From contig CBDCGU010000003.1 of the NCBI GenBank assembly GCA_965216945.1, forward strand, positions 372,001 through 436,000: a DNA stretch of 64,000 nt. The letters run 5' to 3'. Origin of the DNA: DATHZQ01 sp965216945. GTDB lineage: Bacteria; Actinomycetota; Acidimicrobiia; Spongiisociales; UBA5794. Each line of letters starts with the position of its first letter. The stretch's first letter is position 1. Of this stretch, positions 7,419-16,095 are shown piece after piece. The notes under the pieces were generated by a model, which did not search any database, was not told the origin of the DNA, and saw only the letters and a list, made by a program, of their open reading frames with translations. Made by a program: the position numbers and the translations under genes.

Positions 7419-9455
7419 ATGAACGTGACAACAGACCCCGGAGCCGCGACCGGCCATGCCTCGCACGCCCACGGAGGCCACGACAAGCACGAGGGGCACA
7501 GCCCCGAGATGTTTCGCGACCGGCTATGGGTGAGCCTCCTGCTGACGGTTCCGATCCTCTACTTCTCCGAACAGGTCCAGGACTGGTTCGGTTTCGAAGC
7601 AGTGACCTTTTCGGGAAGCGGGTGGGTGAGCCCGATCCTTGCGACGATCCTCTTCGTCTACGCCGGGAGCGTCTTCCTGCAAGGTGGCCTGCGCGAGCTC
7701 CGGGCGCGCCAGCCGGGCATGATGACCCTGATCTCCATCGCCATCTCGGTTGCATACTTCTACAGCCTCGCCGTGTCGCTGGGCCTCGATGGCGAACCCT
7801 TCTACTGGGAGTTGGCCACGCTCCTCGACGTGATGCTCCTCGGTCACTGGATGGAGATGCGCTCGATTCAATCGGCTTCCAGGGCTCTCGAGCACCTGGC
7901 TTCGATGGTCCCCGCAACGGCACACCGCATCGGGCCCGACGGCTCTATCGCAGACGTCGACGTGGCCGCGCTCGGGGCCGGAGATCGCATCCTCATCCGA
8001 CCCGGTGAGCAAGTTCCTGCAGATGGCGATGTGATCGACGGAGCTTCGTCGATGAACGAGGCATTCCTGACCGGCGAATCGCGACCTGTGCGAAGGGCCG
8101 TGGGAGACGAAGTCATCGCAGGCGCCGTGAACGGGGAAGGGGCCCTCACGCTGCAAGTCACCCGAACCGGCGACAAGACCACGCTGAGCCAGATCATGCG
8201 CCTCGTTGCGGAGGCGCAGGAGTCGCGAAGCCGATTCCAGGCGCTTGCCGACCGTGCGGCTTTCTGGCTCACCATCATCGCGATCGGGGTTGCCTTACCC
8301 ACGCTCATCGGATGGCTGGCCTTTGGCGACGAGGGCATCACTTTCGCCGTCGCCCGGGCGGTCACGGTGCTGGTGATCGCCTGCCCCCACGCCCTGGGGC
8401 TTGCCATACCCCTCGTCAACATGAACGCCACCGGCATCGCAGCGCGAAACGGAATCCTGGTCCGGAACCGCGAGGCATTCGAGCGCGGACGCAACATCGC
8501 GTTCGTTGCCCTCGACAAGACGGGAACGCTGACCGAAGGACGGTTCGTCGTGACGAGCATCACAACGAACGGCACGGGCGAGGACCAGATCCTGGCAACA
8601 GCGGCCGGCATCGAGAAGGCGTCGGAGCACCCACTCGCCGCGGCCATCGTCGACGCCACGCGGGAGCGCAACGTCCAGCCGGCCCTGGCGGAATCGATCG
8701 TTGCCGTCCCCGGCAATGGGATCGAAGGCACCGTCGATGGCGCCACGATGCGCGTCGGCCGGCCCGAGTGGGCCTCCGAACTCGGCATGAGCATCGGCCA
8801 GGACCTCGTCGCGGCCCTGACGCGTGCCGATGAGCGCGGAGAGAGTGCCATTGTGGTCATGAACGACCGCGAGGTGATTGCCGTCATCGCTCTCGCCGAC
8901 AAGGTTCGCGACTCGGCGCGGACGACGATCGACCGGCTGAAAGCGCGCGGAGTGACCCCAGTGATGATCACCGGCGACGCCGATGCCGTCGCCGCCACGG
9001 TGGCCGGCGATCTCGGAATCGACCGCTACTTCGCCCGGGTGCTGCCTGACCAAAAGGCGCGCATCGTGAGCGATCTGAGATCGGAAGGCCCCACGGCATT
9101 CGTCGGCGACGGCATCAACGACGCTCCCGCGTTGCTTGCCGCCGACATCGGTATCGCCATCGGGGCCGGCACCAACGTTGCGATCGAGTCCGCCGACCTC
9201 GTCCTGGTCGAGAACGATCCGGCCGACGTCGCACGAGCGCTGACGCTCTCCCATGCCACGCACCGGAAGATGATCCAGAACCTCGGCTGGGCAACGGGTT
9301 ACAACACCGTGGCGATCCCGCTCGCCGCAGGTGTCCTGATCACCTTTGGCATCTTGCTCCAGCCAGCGGTAGGTGCACTCTTCATGAGCTTGTCCACCGT
9401 TATCGTGGCGCTCAACGCGCTCCTGTTGAAGCGAGTCGACCTCACTGCCTCCTGA
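7419..9455 (+). CDS. copB: CopB-type P1B ATPase (CPH motif) for copper/silver export
   Basis: 678-aa heavy-metal P-type ATPase. The membrane metal site is CPH (VIACPHALGLAIP) rather than CPC, which marks the P1B-3/CopB group exporting Cu2+/Cu+/Ag+. The N-terminus is His-rich (eight His within residues 13-27) instead of carrying a CxxC domain, also typical of CopB. Other motifs are TGES (actuator), DKTGTLTEG (phosphorylated Asp), SEHPLA (His-Pro locus) and GDGINDAPAL. ATG 7419 with GGGAG ten bases upstream is preferred. It reads away from the repressor across site B, and the cytochrome gene follows after 12 bp. Confidence 0.92.
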   Translation: MNVTTDPGAATGHASHAHGGHDKHEGHSPEMFRDRLWVSLLLTVPILYFSEQVQDWFGFEAVTFSGSGWVSPILATILFVYAGSVFLQGGLRELRARQPGMMTLISIAISVAYFYSLAVSLGLDGEPFYWELATLLDVMLLGHWMEMRSIQSASRALEHLASMVPATAHRIGPDGSIADVDVAALGAGDRILIRPGEQVPADGDVIDGASSMNEAFLTGESRPVRRAVGDEVIAGAVNGEGALTLQVTRTGDKTTLSQIMRLVAEAQESRSRFQALADRAAFWLTIIAIGVALPTLIGWLAFGDEGITFAVARAVTVLVIACPHALGLAIPLVNMNATGIAARNGILVRNREAFERGRNIAFVALDKTGTLTEGRFVVTSITTNGTGEDQILATAAGIEKASEHPLAAAIVDATRERNVQPALAESIVAVPGNGIEGTVDGATMRVGRPEWASELGMSIGQDLVAALTRADERGESAIVVMNDREVIAVIALADKVRDSARTTIDRLKARGVTPVMITGDADAVAATVAGDLGIDRYFARVLPDQKARIVSDLRSEGPTAFVGDGINDAPALLAADIGIAIGAGTNVAIESADLVLVENDPADVARALTLSHATHRKMIQNLGWATGYNTVAIPLAAGVLITFGILLQPAVGALFMSLSTVIVALNALLLKRVDLTAS

Positions 9456-9467
9456 GGGACATCAACG

Positions 9468-9917
9468 GTGCCGATCCAAACTCTCCTCGCCGCCCGGACG
9501 GGAAGTGGAATACCTCATCGACGGCTCCTCGTCGCCACTGTCGTGGCCGCGCTCGCGGTTGCAGCCTGCGGCGCCGATGCGCCGAACGTCGACGAAGACC
9601 ACGGTATCCCGCCCCAAGACCCCGACCTCGTCTCCCGCGGAGCCGAGATCTATGCGGCTGAGTGCGCCGAGTGCCATGGCAGCGATCTGCGGGGAACCGA
9701 CAAGGGTCCGTCACATCTCTCGCAGGTCTACGAGCCGAATCACCATGCTGACGGCGCGTTCATCCTGGCAATTCAGCGCGGAACTCCCGCACATCACTGG
9801 AGGTTCGGCGACATGCCGAGCATCGACGGTCTCGACGGCGACGACATCGCTGCCGTCACGGCGTTCGTCCGTGAGCAGCAGCGAATCCACGGGTTCGAGC
9901 CCTACCCACCGCCATGA
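9468..9917 (+). CDS. c-type cytochrome lipoprotein
   Basis: 149 aa with a lipoprotein signal ending in VAAC (Cys34) and one haem-binding motif CAECH (residues 66-70), followed by a small class-I cytochrome domain. Met in FGDMPSIDG is a probable axial ligand. GTG 9468 has GAGGGA upstream that overlaps the ATPase stop, so it is almost certainly co-transcribed with the copper ATPase. It could pass electrons to or from the multicopper oxidase of the same block; that link is inference. Confidence 0.85.
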   Translation: MPIQTLLAARTGSGIPHRRLLVATVVAALAVAACGADAPNVDEDHGIPPQDPDLVSRGAEIYAAECAECHGSDLRGTDKGPSHLSQVYEPNHHADGAFILAIQRGTPAHHWRFGDMPSIDGLDGDDIAAVTAFVREQQRIHGFEPYPPP

Positions 9918-9935
9918 GCGGTCCGGTCGAACGTT

Positions 9936-11438
9936 CTACGACGAGGCAGCGCCGACGAGTGCCGCCGTGACGGCGACTACAGCGATCAGCATCGCACCCT
10001 CGATGCGAACGACTCGACGGAGACGATCACCCATGACCTCTGCGTCGTCGTCGACGTCGAGGTGGGGAACGACGAAATGATGGTTGTAGCCGCCCAATCC
10101 GACCGCGACGCCAACCAAGGCGAGCTTGAGCAGCAGGAAGCGGCCCCAGGGAGTCGAGATCAACTCGCCGGGGGAATCGAGAATCGCCCAAGTCAGCGCC
10201 AGTCCCGCCACGGCCACCGCCGCCAATGCGAGGGAGGCCACGCCGGAGAAGCGAACGGCCAGCTCGGCGGCTTCGAGTCGCACACCCCGGCTCCGCCGCC
10301 AGGAGAGGAGCCTGCCGAGCATGAGGACGCCGCCCACCCACACACCGGCAGCGACGACATGGGTGACGGCAGCTACCCGCACGACGACCGCTGGAGTGGT
10401 GGTCACAGTGTGACCATCGAACAGATACGACAGCGCCACCGCCGCTGCGCCTGCAATCGCAACCGCCGACGCAGCGAGGTCCAGCCGGTAGCGAGTCACC
10501 GGAGCCATGGTCAGAAGGCCGGTGGCAGAGCCCCCAGGTGATCGATCCAAGCGAGCATCATCTTCCGCCTCGTGTCGACCCTGACCACGTCTGACCTGGA
10601 CCGATGCCCCTCGCAGCAATGCGATGCCGCCGCCGATGCGGAGCACGACAGCGATGCCGAAGGGACTGACCAGCGCAGCCAGCAGACCCGCGGGAAGAAG
10701 GGCATCCCAAAAGGAACCCGCAAGCATCATGCTCATCCCGAGCACCTCGAGCGCGGTGCCGACCACGATGGCAACACCGGAGCGACGAATCCAGTACGTG
10801 GCCTCCGCAACCTCGCGTTCGCTGCCGACCAGCGTGGTTGCCGCAAAAGCGATCACGCCGAGCCCGACGAGCGCCCCCAGAAGCGAGAGCCAGCGGCCTA
10901 TGTGCGCGAAGCCTTCACCCGGCGGCGGCTCAGCTTCGACGCGCAACGACGCAGCCAGCGGTGCGCTCGGCGCAAGCTCCTCATCGCCGGCTCCATCTGA
11001 GTTGGTAGCAACGTCGAGCGGGGCAACCTCATTGCCCGGAACCGGTGCGGCTGCCGCGGCGGTCTCGATCGCAAACCCGATCACCCCCGATCTGGGGTGC
11101 GCATCCCCGCTCCGCACCGTCCACGAAACCGCATACGTCCCATCTGCGAGCGGCGAGCCCGGAATGATGACGAGACGATCCTCGGCGGGCTGCTCGACCT
11201 CGACGGCATGCTCCCTACCCGTCGCATCGATCAGCTTGAGACCCTCGCCGGCAATCGCGACGCTCGCCGTGAACACCAGTTCGATCTGTGCGGGACCTTC
11301 TGCGAGATTGGCCCCATCGGCCGGATCACTCGCCGCAAGATCCACGTGCGCGGCAGCCGGCACCGCCTGCGCGAGGACGAACCCGACGACGAGGCCAAGG
11401 GCTGCGAGAACCCGCGCGCGCGTAACGAGATGCGTCAT
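9936..11438 (-). CDS. CopC-CopD fusion copper-resistance protein
   Basis: 500 aa. A signal peptide (1-30) is followed by a CopC domain beginning with His31 (AHVDLAASDPADG), the usual N-terminal copper ligand, with a second candidate site SGDAHPRSG and a domain end near residue 125. A Pro/Ala linker leads to a CopD domain of about eight membrane segments (about 185-500). Such fusions (YcnJ-like) bind copper outside the membrane and move or regulate it. The gene converges on the cytochrome gene (18 bp between stops). Site C lies about 180 bp upstream inside a plausible promoter. Confidence 0.88.
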   Translation of the reverse strand: MTHLVTRARVLAALGLVVGFVLAQAVPAAAHVDLAASDPADGANLAEGPAQIELVFTASVAIAGEGLKLIDATGREHAVEVEQPAEDRLVIIPGSPLADGTYAVSWTVRSGDAHPRSGVIGFAIETAAAAAPVPGNEVAPLDVATNSDGAGDEELAPSAPLAASLRVEAEPPPGEGFAHIGRWLSLLGALVGLGVIAFAATTLVGSEREVAEATYWIRRSGVAIVVGTALEVLGMSMMLAGSFWDALLPAGLLAALVSPFGIAVVLRIGGGIALLRGASVQVRRGQGRHEAEDDARLDRSPGGSATGLLTMAPVTRYRLDLAASAVAIAGAAAVALSYLFDGHTVTTTPAVVVRVAAVTHVVAAGVWVGGVLMLGRLLSWRRSRGVRLEAAELAVRFSGVASLALAAVAVAGLALTWAILDSPGELISTPWGRFLLLKLALVGVAVGLGGYNHHFVVPHLDVDDDAEVMGDRLRRVVRIEGAMLIAVVAVTAALVGAASS

Positions 11439-11620
11439 GGGAATTCGACTCTCCTCCTACCGAGCGTTCAGACCTGACGGCTCATCCTTCGGCGTCGACT
11501 CGACGACAGAGACCGTGGTGCGCCGGACACCCGCCTTGGCCAAGCACGGTGTCGCAGACCTCTTGAATCCGTGTGTAGCGCTCACAGTTCCCGTCGGAGA
11601 TGGAAGCCGAAGGCGCATAC

Positions 11621-11637
11621 TACGACGTTGCGTCGTA
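11621..11637. promoter_or_regulatory. Putative BlaI/CopY-type operator, site C, with promoter
   Basis: TACGACGTTGCGTCGTA, a perfect 7-3-7 inverted repeat that fits TACKAC-N5-RTCGYA. Read on the minus strand it lies between TTGGCG and TAGTAT spaced 16 bp (a promoter-like pair), upstream of the CopC-CopD gene. The surrounding 11439-11761 gap (about 320 bp) holds no gene that I can support. Confidence 0.62.
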
Positions 11638-11761
11638 ACGCCAAGTCATGTGCCTGGTACGAGACGCACAAGACGCTCACGGACATCGATCCTCGAGCCG
11701 CGGCGCAGACGATGGAGTTCACGATCGGCAGAGTGTGAGCAGCGATGCAAATGGGAACGGC

Positions 11762-11782
11762 GGGGGCGGCTGAACCGCCCCC
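11762..11782 (-). terminator. Hairpin downstream of multicopper oxidase
   Basis: GGGGGCGG, 5-nt loop, CCGCCCCC: an 8-bp perfect GC stem 34 bp past the oxidase stop (11816). The trailing minus-strand sequence is only mildly T-rich. Confidence 0.55.
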
Positions 11783-11815
11783 GACGTCTTTCCGTTGCCT
11801 CCGATCGGCTTGCAA

Positions 11816-13636
11816 CTAGCCGATCGTGAGGTCAGCGGCCATGCCTGCTTCGTAGTGATCCGGCAGCAGACAGGCGACCAATTCGTACACGACGCCTGGC
11901 TCGAAGGTCAACGTCAGGTCGGCGACCTCGCCAGGTTGCACCAGGACCAGCGTCTCCTGAGACTCATCGCCGTGGTGGTCGTCGTGACCACCGGCGAGAT
12001 GCTCGTCGACCTCGTGCAGCGTCGTCACCCGAAACTCGTGCTCGACCAGCCCAACGTTGCGTACGCGGAAAGTGACCGTCTCGCCTTCCACCACCTCGAA
12101 GGCGTCGGGAGAGAAGGCGAACTCACTTGCGTCGACCTCGATGATCCTCCCCAACTCCTGGACCACATCGTCGTTCGTGGCGGCGTCGTCGTGGGCACCT
12201 TCGTCATCGTGATCCGCTTCGTCGCCATGACCAGCCTCTGCCGCATCGTGGTCGCCGGCTTCGACGATGACTGCCGTGACCATGCCGAACATCCCGTCGT
12301 CGCTCTCGACGTGCGTGAGGACGTGGCAGTGCCATACCCAGACGCCCGGGTCGGTGGCCTGGACCAGCACCGAGTAACGCTCACCAGGAGCCACGTTGAT
12401 CGTGTCGGCGGCATACGGCACGTCGAGGGGAAGGCCGTCCTTGGCGAACACGATCTGCGGGAACTGGTGCATGTGCATCGGATGGGGCACCAGCCCTTCG
12501 TTGTAGTAGGTCACGAGCATCCAATCGCCCTGCTGCACCACGTAAGGCTCGGTTGCCGGGAAGCTCTTGCCGTTGAGCGAGAAACCGATGACGCCCGCGT
12601 CGTTCAGCACCATGGGGATCTCGTGGGCCACCTCGAGGTCCTCCGGAATGGGGATGCCGCTGACGGTCTGGCCGCGCGGAACCGGCTGCTCTCCAATCTG
12701 GAAGACGCCGAACAATCCGTTGGGCACCTGGATCTGTGCGTGATGGTGGGCGTGGTACATGCCGACCGCCGGACTGTCGGCAACGAACTCGTAGGTGTAC
12801 GACTCACCAGATCGGATCAGAGGCTGAGTGAGCGGGGCCACGCCGTCCTGGTCGTTCGGCGTGTCGACGCCATGCCAGTGCACATCGGTACCCATCGGCA
12901 GCTGGTTGTCGAGGATGACGCGAACCCGGTCGCCAATGTCGACCCGGATCGCCGGACCTGGAACCTGCCCGTTGTACGTCCAGGCGTCGACGAACTTGCC
13001 GGGCTCCACCTCCCACGGGACGATCGACGTGGTGAGGCGGAACTCCTTCGTGCCGTCATCGAGGATCGTCGGTTCGAGCGGCCGGTTGCCCAGCCCCTCG
13101 GTCTCGGCGGGGTACTCGAGGATGCTGTCCTCCATGATCTGATCGAGCGCTTCCCAGTCCGGAGGTTCCGATTCGGTCGGTGTCTCGGGAAGATTGCCGT
13201 CTGCATCGGTCACGAGCAGCGCCGTCCGCATGCCGGCAGACACGTGTCCGGGAATGTCGCAGATGATCTCGTAGCGACCCGGCCCCAACGTGCCGAGATC
13301 CAAGATCGCTTCTTGGCCGCCTGTCAGATCGGCGGTACGCCGGTTGAGCCCCGTCAAGACGACGTTGTGAGACACCGAACCGGCGTTGGCGATGGCGAGT
13401 TGCACCTCACCGGTCGGGGCCACGAGGTCTCCGCCGATGGCGAACTCGGTCAGGTTGACGTCGAGCAAGGTCGAGACCGGTTCGGGCGCCGCCGGTTCGT
13501 CCTCGAGCGCAGCCGCAGCACCGTCGCTGGTGACGGCGGCCACGATGATGACCAGCACCGCCAGCGCAGTGAGCAATACGAGGAACGCATCGAAGAGCCG
13601 GCCTTGTCCCGACAACGATCTATCGGTATCCACCAT
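11816..13636 (-). CDS. Multicopper oxidase with N- and C-terminal cupredoxin domains
   Basis: 606 aa, exported. Order: N-terminal signal/anchor helix (14-35); a cupredoxin-like domain (about 55-150) with EIICDIPGHVSAGM; a two-domain multicopper oxidase core with HWHGVDT, YHAHHHAQ, HPMHMHQF and VWHCHVLTHVESDDGMF; a His/Asp-rich linker; and a C-terminal cupredoxin domain ending DHYEAGMAADLTIG. The HCH...H...M ligands place the type 1 copper in the second core domain, with HWHG/HAH and HPMHMH supplying the trinuclear site. ATG 13636 has AGGAGGT seven bases upstream. The likely role is oxidation of Cu+ or another reductant in copper tolerance; the substrate cannot be read. Confidence 0.9.
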   Translation of the reverse strand: MVDTDRSLSGQGRLFDAFLVLLTALAVLVIIVAAVTSDGAAAALEDEPAAPEPVSTLLDVNLTEFAIGGDLVAPTGEVQLAIANAGSVSHNVVLTGLNRRTADLTGGQEAILDLGTLGPGRYEIICDIPGHVSAGMRTALLVTDADGNLPETPTESEPPDWEALDQIMEDSILEYPAETEGLGNRPLEPTILDDGTKEFRLTTSIVPWEVEPGKFVDAWTYNGQVPGPAIRVDIGDRVRVILDNQLPMGTDVHWHGVDTPNDQDGVAPLTQPLIRSGESYTYEFVADSPAVGMYHAHHHAQIQVPNGLFGVFQIGEQPVPRGQTVSGIPIPEDLEVAHEIPMVLNDAGVIGFSLNGKSFPATEPYVVQQGDWMLVTYYNEGLVPHPMHMHQFPQIVFAKDGLPLDVPYAADTINVAPGERYSVLVQATDPGVWVWHCHVLTHVESDDGMFGMVTAVIVEAGDHDAAEAGHGDEADHDDEGAHDDAATNDDVVQELGRIIEVDASEFAFSPDAFEVVEGETVTFRVRNVGLVEHEFRVTTLHEVDEHLAGGHDDHHGDESQETLVLVQPGEVADLTLTFEPGVVYELVACLLPDHYEAGMAADLTIG

Positions 13637-13981
13637 CGTCAAACCTCCTCGGCAACGGAATCCCACGGCGAGGCGGGGCGGATGGGAGGGGGGAATTCGC
13701 ACGTGCACCCGACTCGCCGGATCTCGGACATCGTCGGCGATCCGGAGTGCCCACAAAAGGCGGTCTTTGGCACCTCTGCCCTCGCCCATTCGGGTGAGGC
13801 CGACCGGGACTTTCGGACCACCGCCGGCGCTCCAGCCCGCCATTCGACCAGGTTGTCCATAGGGACCCTCCCGCCACATGGGTCCGGCTCGTCGAGAGAC
13901 TCGGCGCCCACGGCCATCTTCATCGGAGCCTCCCCCGCCGCACTCCTCCGCCCCCAAATCCGATGGACCTACACTCGCTCG
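13637..13981. other. Divergent intergenic region
   Basis: 345 bp between the oxidase (minus) and the phosphofructokinase remnant (plus). It contains the oxidase ribosome site and, at its right end, a -10-like TACACT at 13970 for the remnant. I found no copy of the 17-bp copper-block dyad here, so control of the oxidase may differ or be read from elsewhere. Confidence 0.4.
13970..13975 (+). promoter_or_regulatory. -10 box of probable leaderless transcript
   Basis: TACACT ends six bases before the ATG at 13982, leaving no room for a ribosome site; the transcript would start at or next to the start codon. Confidence 0.45.
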
Positions 13982-14230
13982 ATGGGCAAGAGTGTCGGGA
14001 TTCTCACGGCGGGCGGTGACTCGCCGGGTCTGCACACAGCGATCCGTGGCATCGGCACGGCGGCGGCCGACTTCCTGGCAGCCGACATGTCCGGGGTCAT
14101 GGTCGCCGTCCGCAACGATGCAGTCACGGCGGTGCCGCTAAAGGACGTTGCGGGGAAGCGCAAGGTCGTGCCGCTTGATCACCCCTGGATCAAGACTGCT
14201 TTGTCGCTCGGGGTCGGTTTCGGTGAGTAG
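13982..14230 (+). pseudogene. 6-phosphofructokinase remnant with internal deletion
   Basis: 82 codons. The first 30 or so match a phosphofructokinase N-terminus (GKSVGILTAGGDSPGLH...AIRGIG), with the nucleotide-binding GGDSPG loop but His where Asn is usual. The rest matches the far C-terminus (SGVMVAVRNDAV and PLKDVAGKRKVVPLDHPW). Roughly 250-300 central residues, including the catalytic Asp region, are missing, and the two ends are joined in frame near residue 30-35. It cannot have activity. The stop overlaps the start of the next gene, so the short frame may survive because it supplies translation to the downstream deacylase. Confidence 0.75.
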
Positions 14231-14720
14231 CGCCGCGGACATCGAGGGCCGGGTGCGGTCTGCCATCGAACGGCTCTCCTTCGCGGGGGAGATCGTCGAC
14301 TGTGACCCCGAGCTGGCCGACACCGCAGCCTTCTGTGCGCATTACGGCTACCCACCAGAACAATCCGCCAACACCATCCTCGTCGCTTCGAAGCGACCAC
14401 AGGGCTCCTTTGCGGCATGTGTCGTGCTGTCGACGACACGGTTGGATGTCAACAAGAAGGTGTGCGAGTTGATGGGCGTCAAGAAGGCGTCGTTCGCCGA
14501 CGCCGACGCCACCGCTGAGCTCACCGGCATGATGATCGGGGGCGTGACACCGTTTGCCCTACCCGAAGGCATGCCGCTCTACGTCGACGCCGCGGTCATG
14601 GAGCCGGCGTGGATCATCCTGGGCGGGGGCTCGCGCTCCATCAAGGTGAAGATCGACCCGGCAGCCCTGACCGAGCTCGGCGCCACCGTCGTGCCGGGTT
14701 TGGCCCGGATCGCCATTTGA
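14223..14720 (+). CDS. YbaK/EbsC-family aminoacyl-tRNA deacylase
   Basis: 165 aa of the YbaK/ProX-type editing domain, which hydrolyses mischarged aminoacyl-tRNA in trans. Family features are the N-terminal ILVASKRPQGSFAACVV strand with a Lys, LDVNKKVCELMG, the loop MIGGVTPFALPEGMPLYVD, and ILGGGSRSIKVKIDP. GTG 14223 overlaps the stop of the phosphofructokinase remnant (GTGAGTAG), so translation is probably coupled. Which tRNA is edited cannot be told. Confidence 0.85.
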   Translation: MSSAADIEGRVRSAIERLSFAGEIVDCDPELADTAAFCAHYGYPPEQSANTILVASKRPQGSFAACVVLSTTRLDVNKKVCELMGVKKASFADADATAELTGMMIGGVTPFALPEGMPLYVDAAVMEPAWIILGGGSRSIKVKIDPAALTELGATVVPGLARIAI

Positions 14721-14881
14721 GCGTAGGCCACCCAGGCCACAAACCCGGCGAAGAGGGCAATGCCGGTCCCGGCCACGGCCAGCGGCGCAGCCGGCACATC
14801 GAGCGAGCAAGGGCATCGTCCACCGAACGGCGAGCGGGTTCAACGACCTGCCAGGTCATAGCGCTCAGCGCACGGGCCTCG

Positions 14882-14887
14882 TAGCGT
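14882..14887 (+). promoter_or_regulatory. -10 box of probable leaderless transcript
   Basis: TAGCGT followed by six bases and then the GTG start at 14894 of the XRE regulator; no ribosome site between. Confidence 0.45.
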
Positions 14888-14893
14888 GGCGGC

Positions 14894-15706
14894 GTGACGG
14901 CACGCATCACGACTTTTGGTCAGCAACTCAAGCATTGGCGGCAACATCGCCGATTCAGCCAGCTGGCCCTCGCCGCAGCAGCGGAGGTGTCCCAGCGCCA
15001 CCTGTCGTTCTTGGAGACGGGCAAAGCCAGACCCAGCCGCGAGATGGTCGTGCACCTCGCCACCATCCTCGACCTGCCGCTGCGCACCAGGAACGAGTTG
15101 CTGGTCGCCGCAGGCTTCGCCCCCGTGTACCGCGAAACCGCCCTCGATGAGCCGGCGATGGACCAGGTACGTGAGGTTCTCGGATTCCTCCTGCGGGCGC
15201 ACGAGCCCAACCCGGCGATCGTTGCAGACCGGCGGTGGAACATCGTCGCTTCGAACGAAGCCGCAACCCGACTGATTGTCGCCCTGACCGATCCGGCGAG
15301 ACTGCCGGTCGCCCAAGGACTCAACCTGGTGCGGCTTGCGTTTCACCCAGAGGGATTGCGCAACGTCACGGTGAACTGGGAGCTCACCGCGGCGACGTTG
15401 CTGGAGCGGCTCGAGCGCGAAGTCGCCGACCGTGCCGGCGACGAGGCGCTCGGCCTGCTCCTCGAGGAGTCACTGGCGTACCCGGGCGTGACCGAACTCC
15501 GGAGAGCCCGGCGTCTTCCGACCGGAGCCGATCTGCTGGTTCCCATCCACTACCGGACGGATGAGATCGAGCTCAGGTTGTTCTCGACGTTCGCCACGAT
15601 CGGGGCGCCCTACGACGTCACTCTCGAGGAGCTCCGTATCGAGACCTTCTTCCCCGTCGATGCATCGTCGCGGGCCACCCTCGAGCGGCTGGCGAATCCG
15701 GAGTGA
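14894..15706 (+). CDS. XRE-family regulator with MmyB-like ligand domain
   Basis: 270 aa. An N-terminal helix-turn-helix of XRE type (about 8-62: GQQLKHWRQHRRFSQLALA...SQRHLSFLETGKARPSREMV) precedes a MmyB-like C-terminal domain (about 100-265), with RRWNIVASNEAATRL, VNWELTAATLLERLEREV and the RLFSTFATIGAPYDVTLEELRIETFFP end. These regulators are widespread in actinobacteria; ligands are mostly unknown. GTG 14894 follows a TAGCGT box by six bases, so it is probably leaderless. It converges with the pilin gene (2 bp between stops). Confidence 0.88.
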   Translation: MTARITTFGQQLKHWRQHRRFSQLALAAAAEVSQRHLSFLETGKARPSREMVVHLATILDLPLRTRNELLVAAGFAPVYRETALDEPAMDQVREVLGFLLRAHEPNPAIVADRRWNIVASNEAATRLIVALTDPARLPVAQGLNLVRLAFHPEGLRNVTVNWELTAATLLERLEREVADRAGDEALGLLLEESLAYPGVTELRRARRLPTGADLLVPIHYRTDEIELRLFSTFATIGAPYDVTLEELRIETFFPVDASSRATLERLANPE

Positions 15707-15708
15707 CG

Positions 15709-15906
15709 TTACGAGCTGGGCAACCTCGGCCCCCCTGTGGCCGGGAACTCGAGCTGGCCGGTGTCGAAGAGCCCGTAGACCCCTCCGCCAAGAACTCCGA
15801 CGACGAGCAGGCTGACGATGGCAATCAACGTCAGGATCAGCCCGTATTCCACCATGGCCGCTCCGCGCTCTGGATGGCGCGCAAGCCAGTACTGCAGCTG
15901 CGACAT
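15709..15906 (-). CDS. Flp-type pilin (third variety, C)
   Basis: 65-aa Flp prepilin: a short basic leader, processing site ERG|AAMVEYG with Glu at +5, then a hydrophobic helix (LILTLIAIVSLLVVGVLGG) and a short Pro/Gly tail. Its leader and tail differ from the five pilins at 25.5-27.4 kb, so it is a separate, possibly minor, pilin. AAGGGGG lies just upstream of ATG 15906. It sits at the far end of the tad locus, beyond the terminator of the main operon. Confidence 0.85.
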   Translation of the reverse strand: MSQLQYWLARHPERGAAMVEYGLILTLIAIVSLLVVGVLGGGVYGLFDTGQLEFPATGGPRLPSS

Positions 15907-16005
15907 GAAAAACCCCCTTGCTCAGCACCGCGGTGCGGCGCTCGCTTCCCCCGAAGCGGGATCCAACTGCTGCAGCCATCATACGGCATGGAGGCGCAAA
16001 GCGAA

Positions 16006-16030
16006 AGGGATCGGCCCACGACCGATCCCT
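16006..16030 (-). terminator. Terminator hairpin of the tad operon
   Basis: AGGGATCGG, 7-nt loop, CCGATCCCT: a perfect 9-bp stem 66 bp past the stop of the DnaB-like ATPase gene, the last gene of the main tad transcript. The trailing sequence (TCGCTTTGCG) has only a short T stretch. Confidence 0.6.
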
Positions 16031-16095
16031 CTCGTCCTGTCCTCGTCGAGTCGGCTCCGCCGCTCAGCGGCGCCCGATCCGGTCCGATCTGACGA

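Noticed and set aside
11795..13950. Very long plus-strand frame opposite the multicopper oxidase
   Set aside because: It is antisense to a gene with clear copper motifs and has no recognisable domain until the phosphofructokinase remnant at 13982, which has its own start.
13982..14230. Functional small protein from the phosphofructokinase frame
   Set aside because: Both ends match the ends of the enzyme with the whole catalytic core missing; a new function cannot be claimed from sequence.
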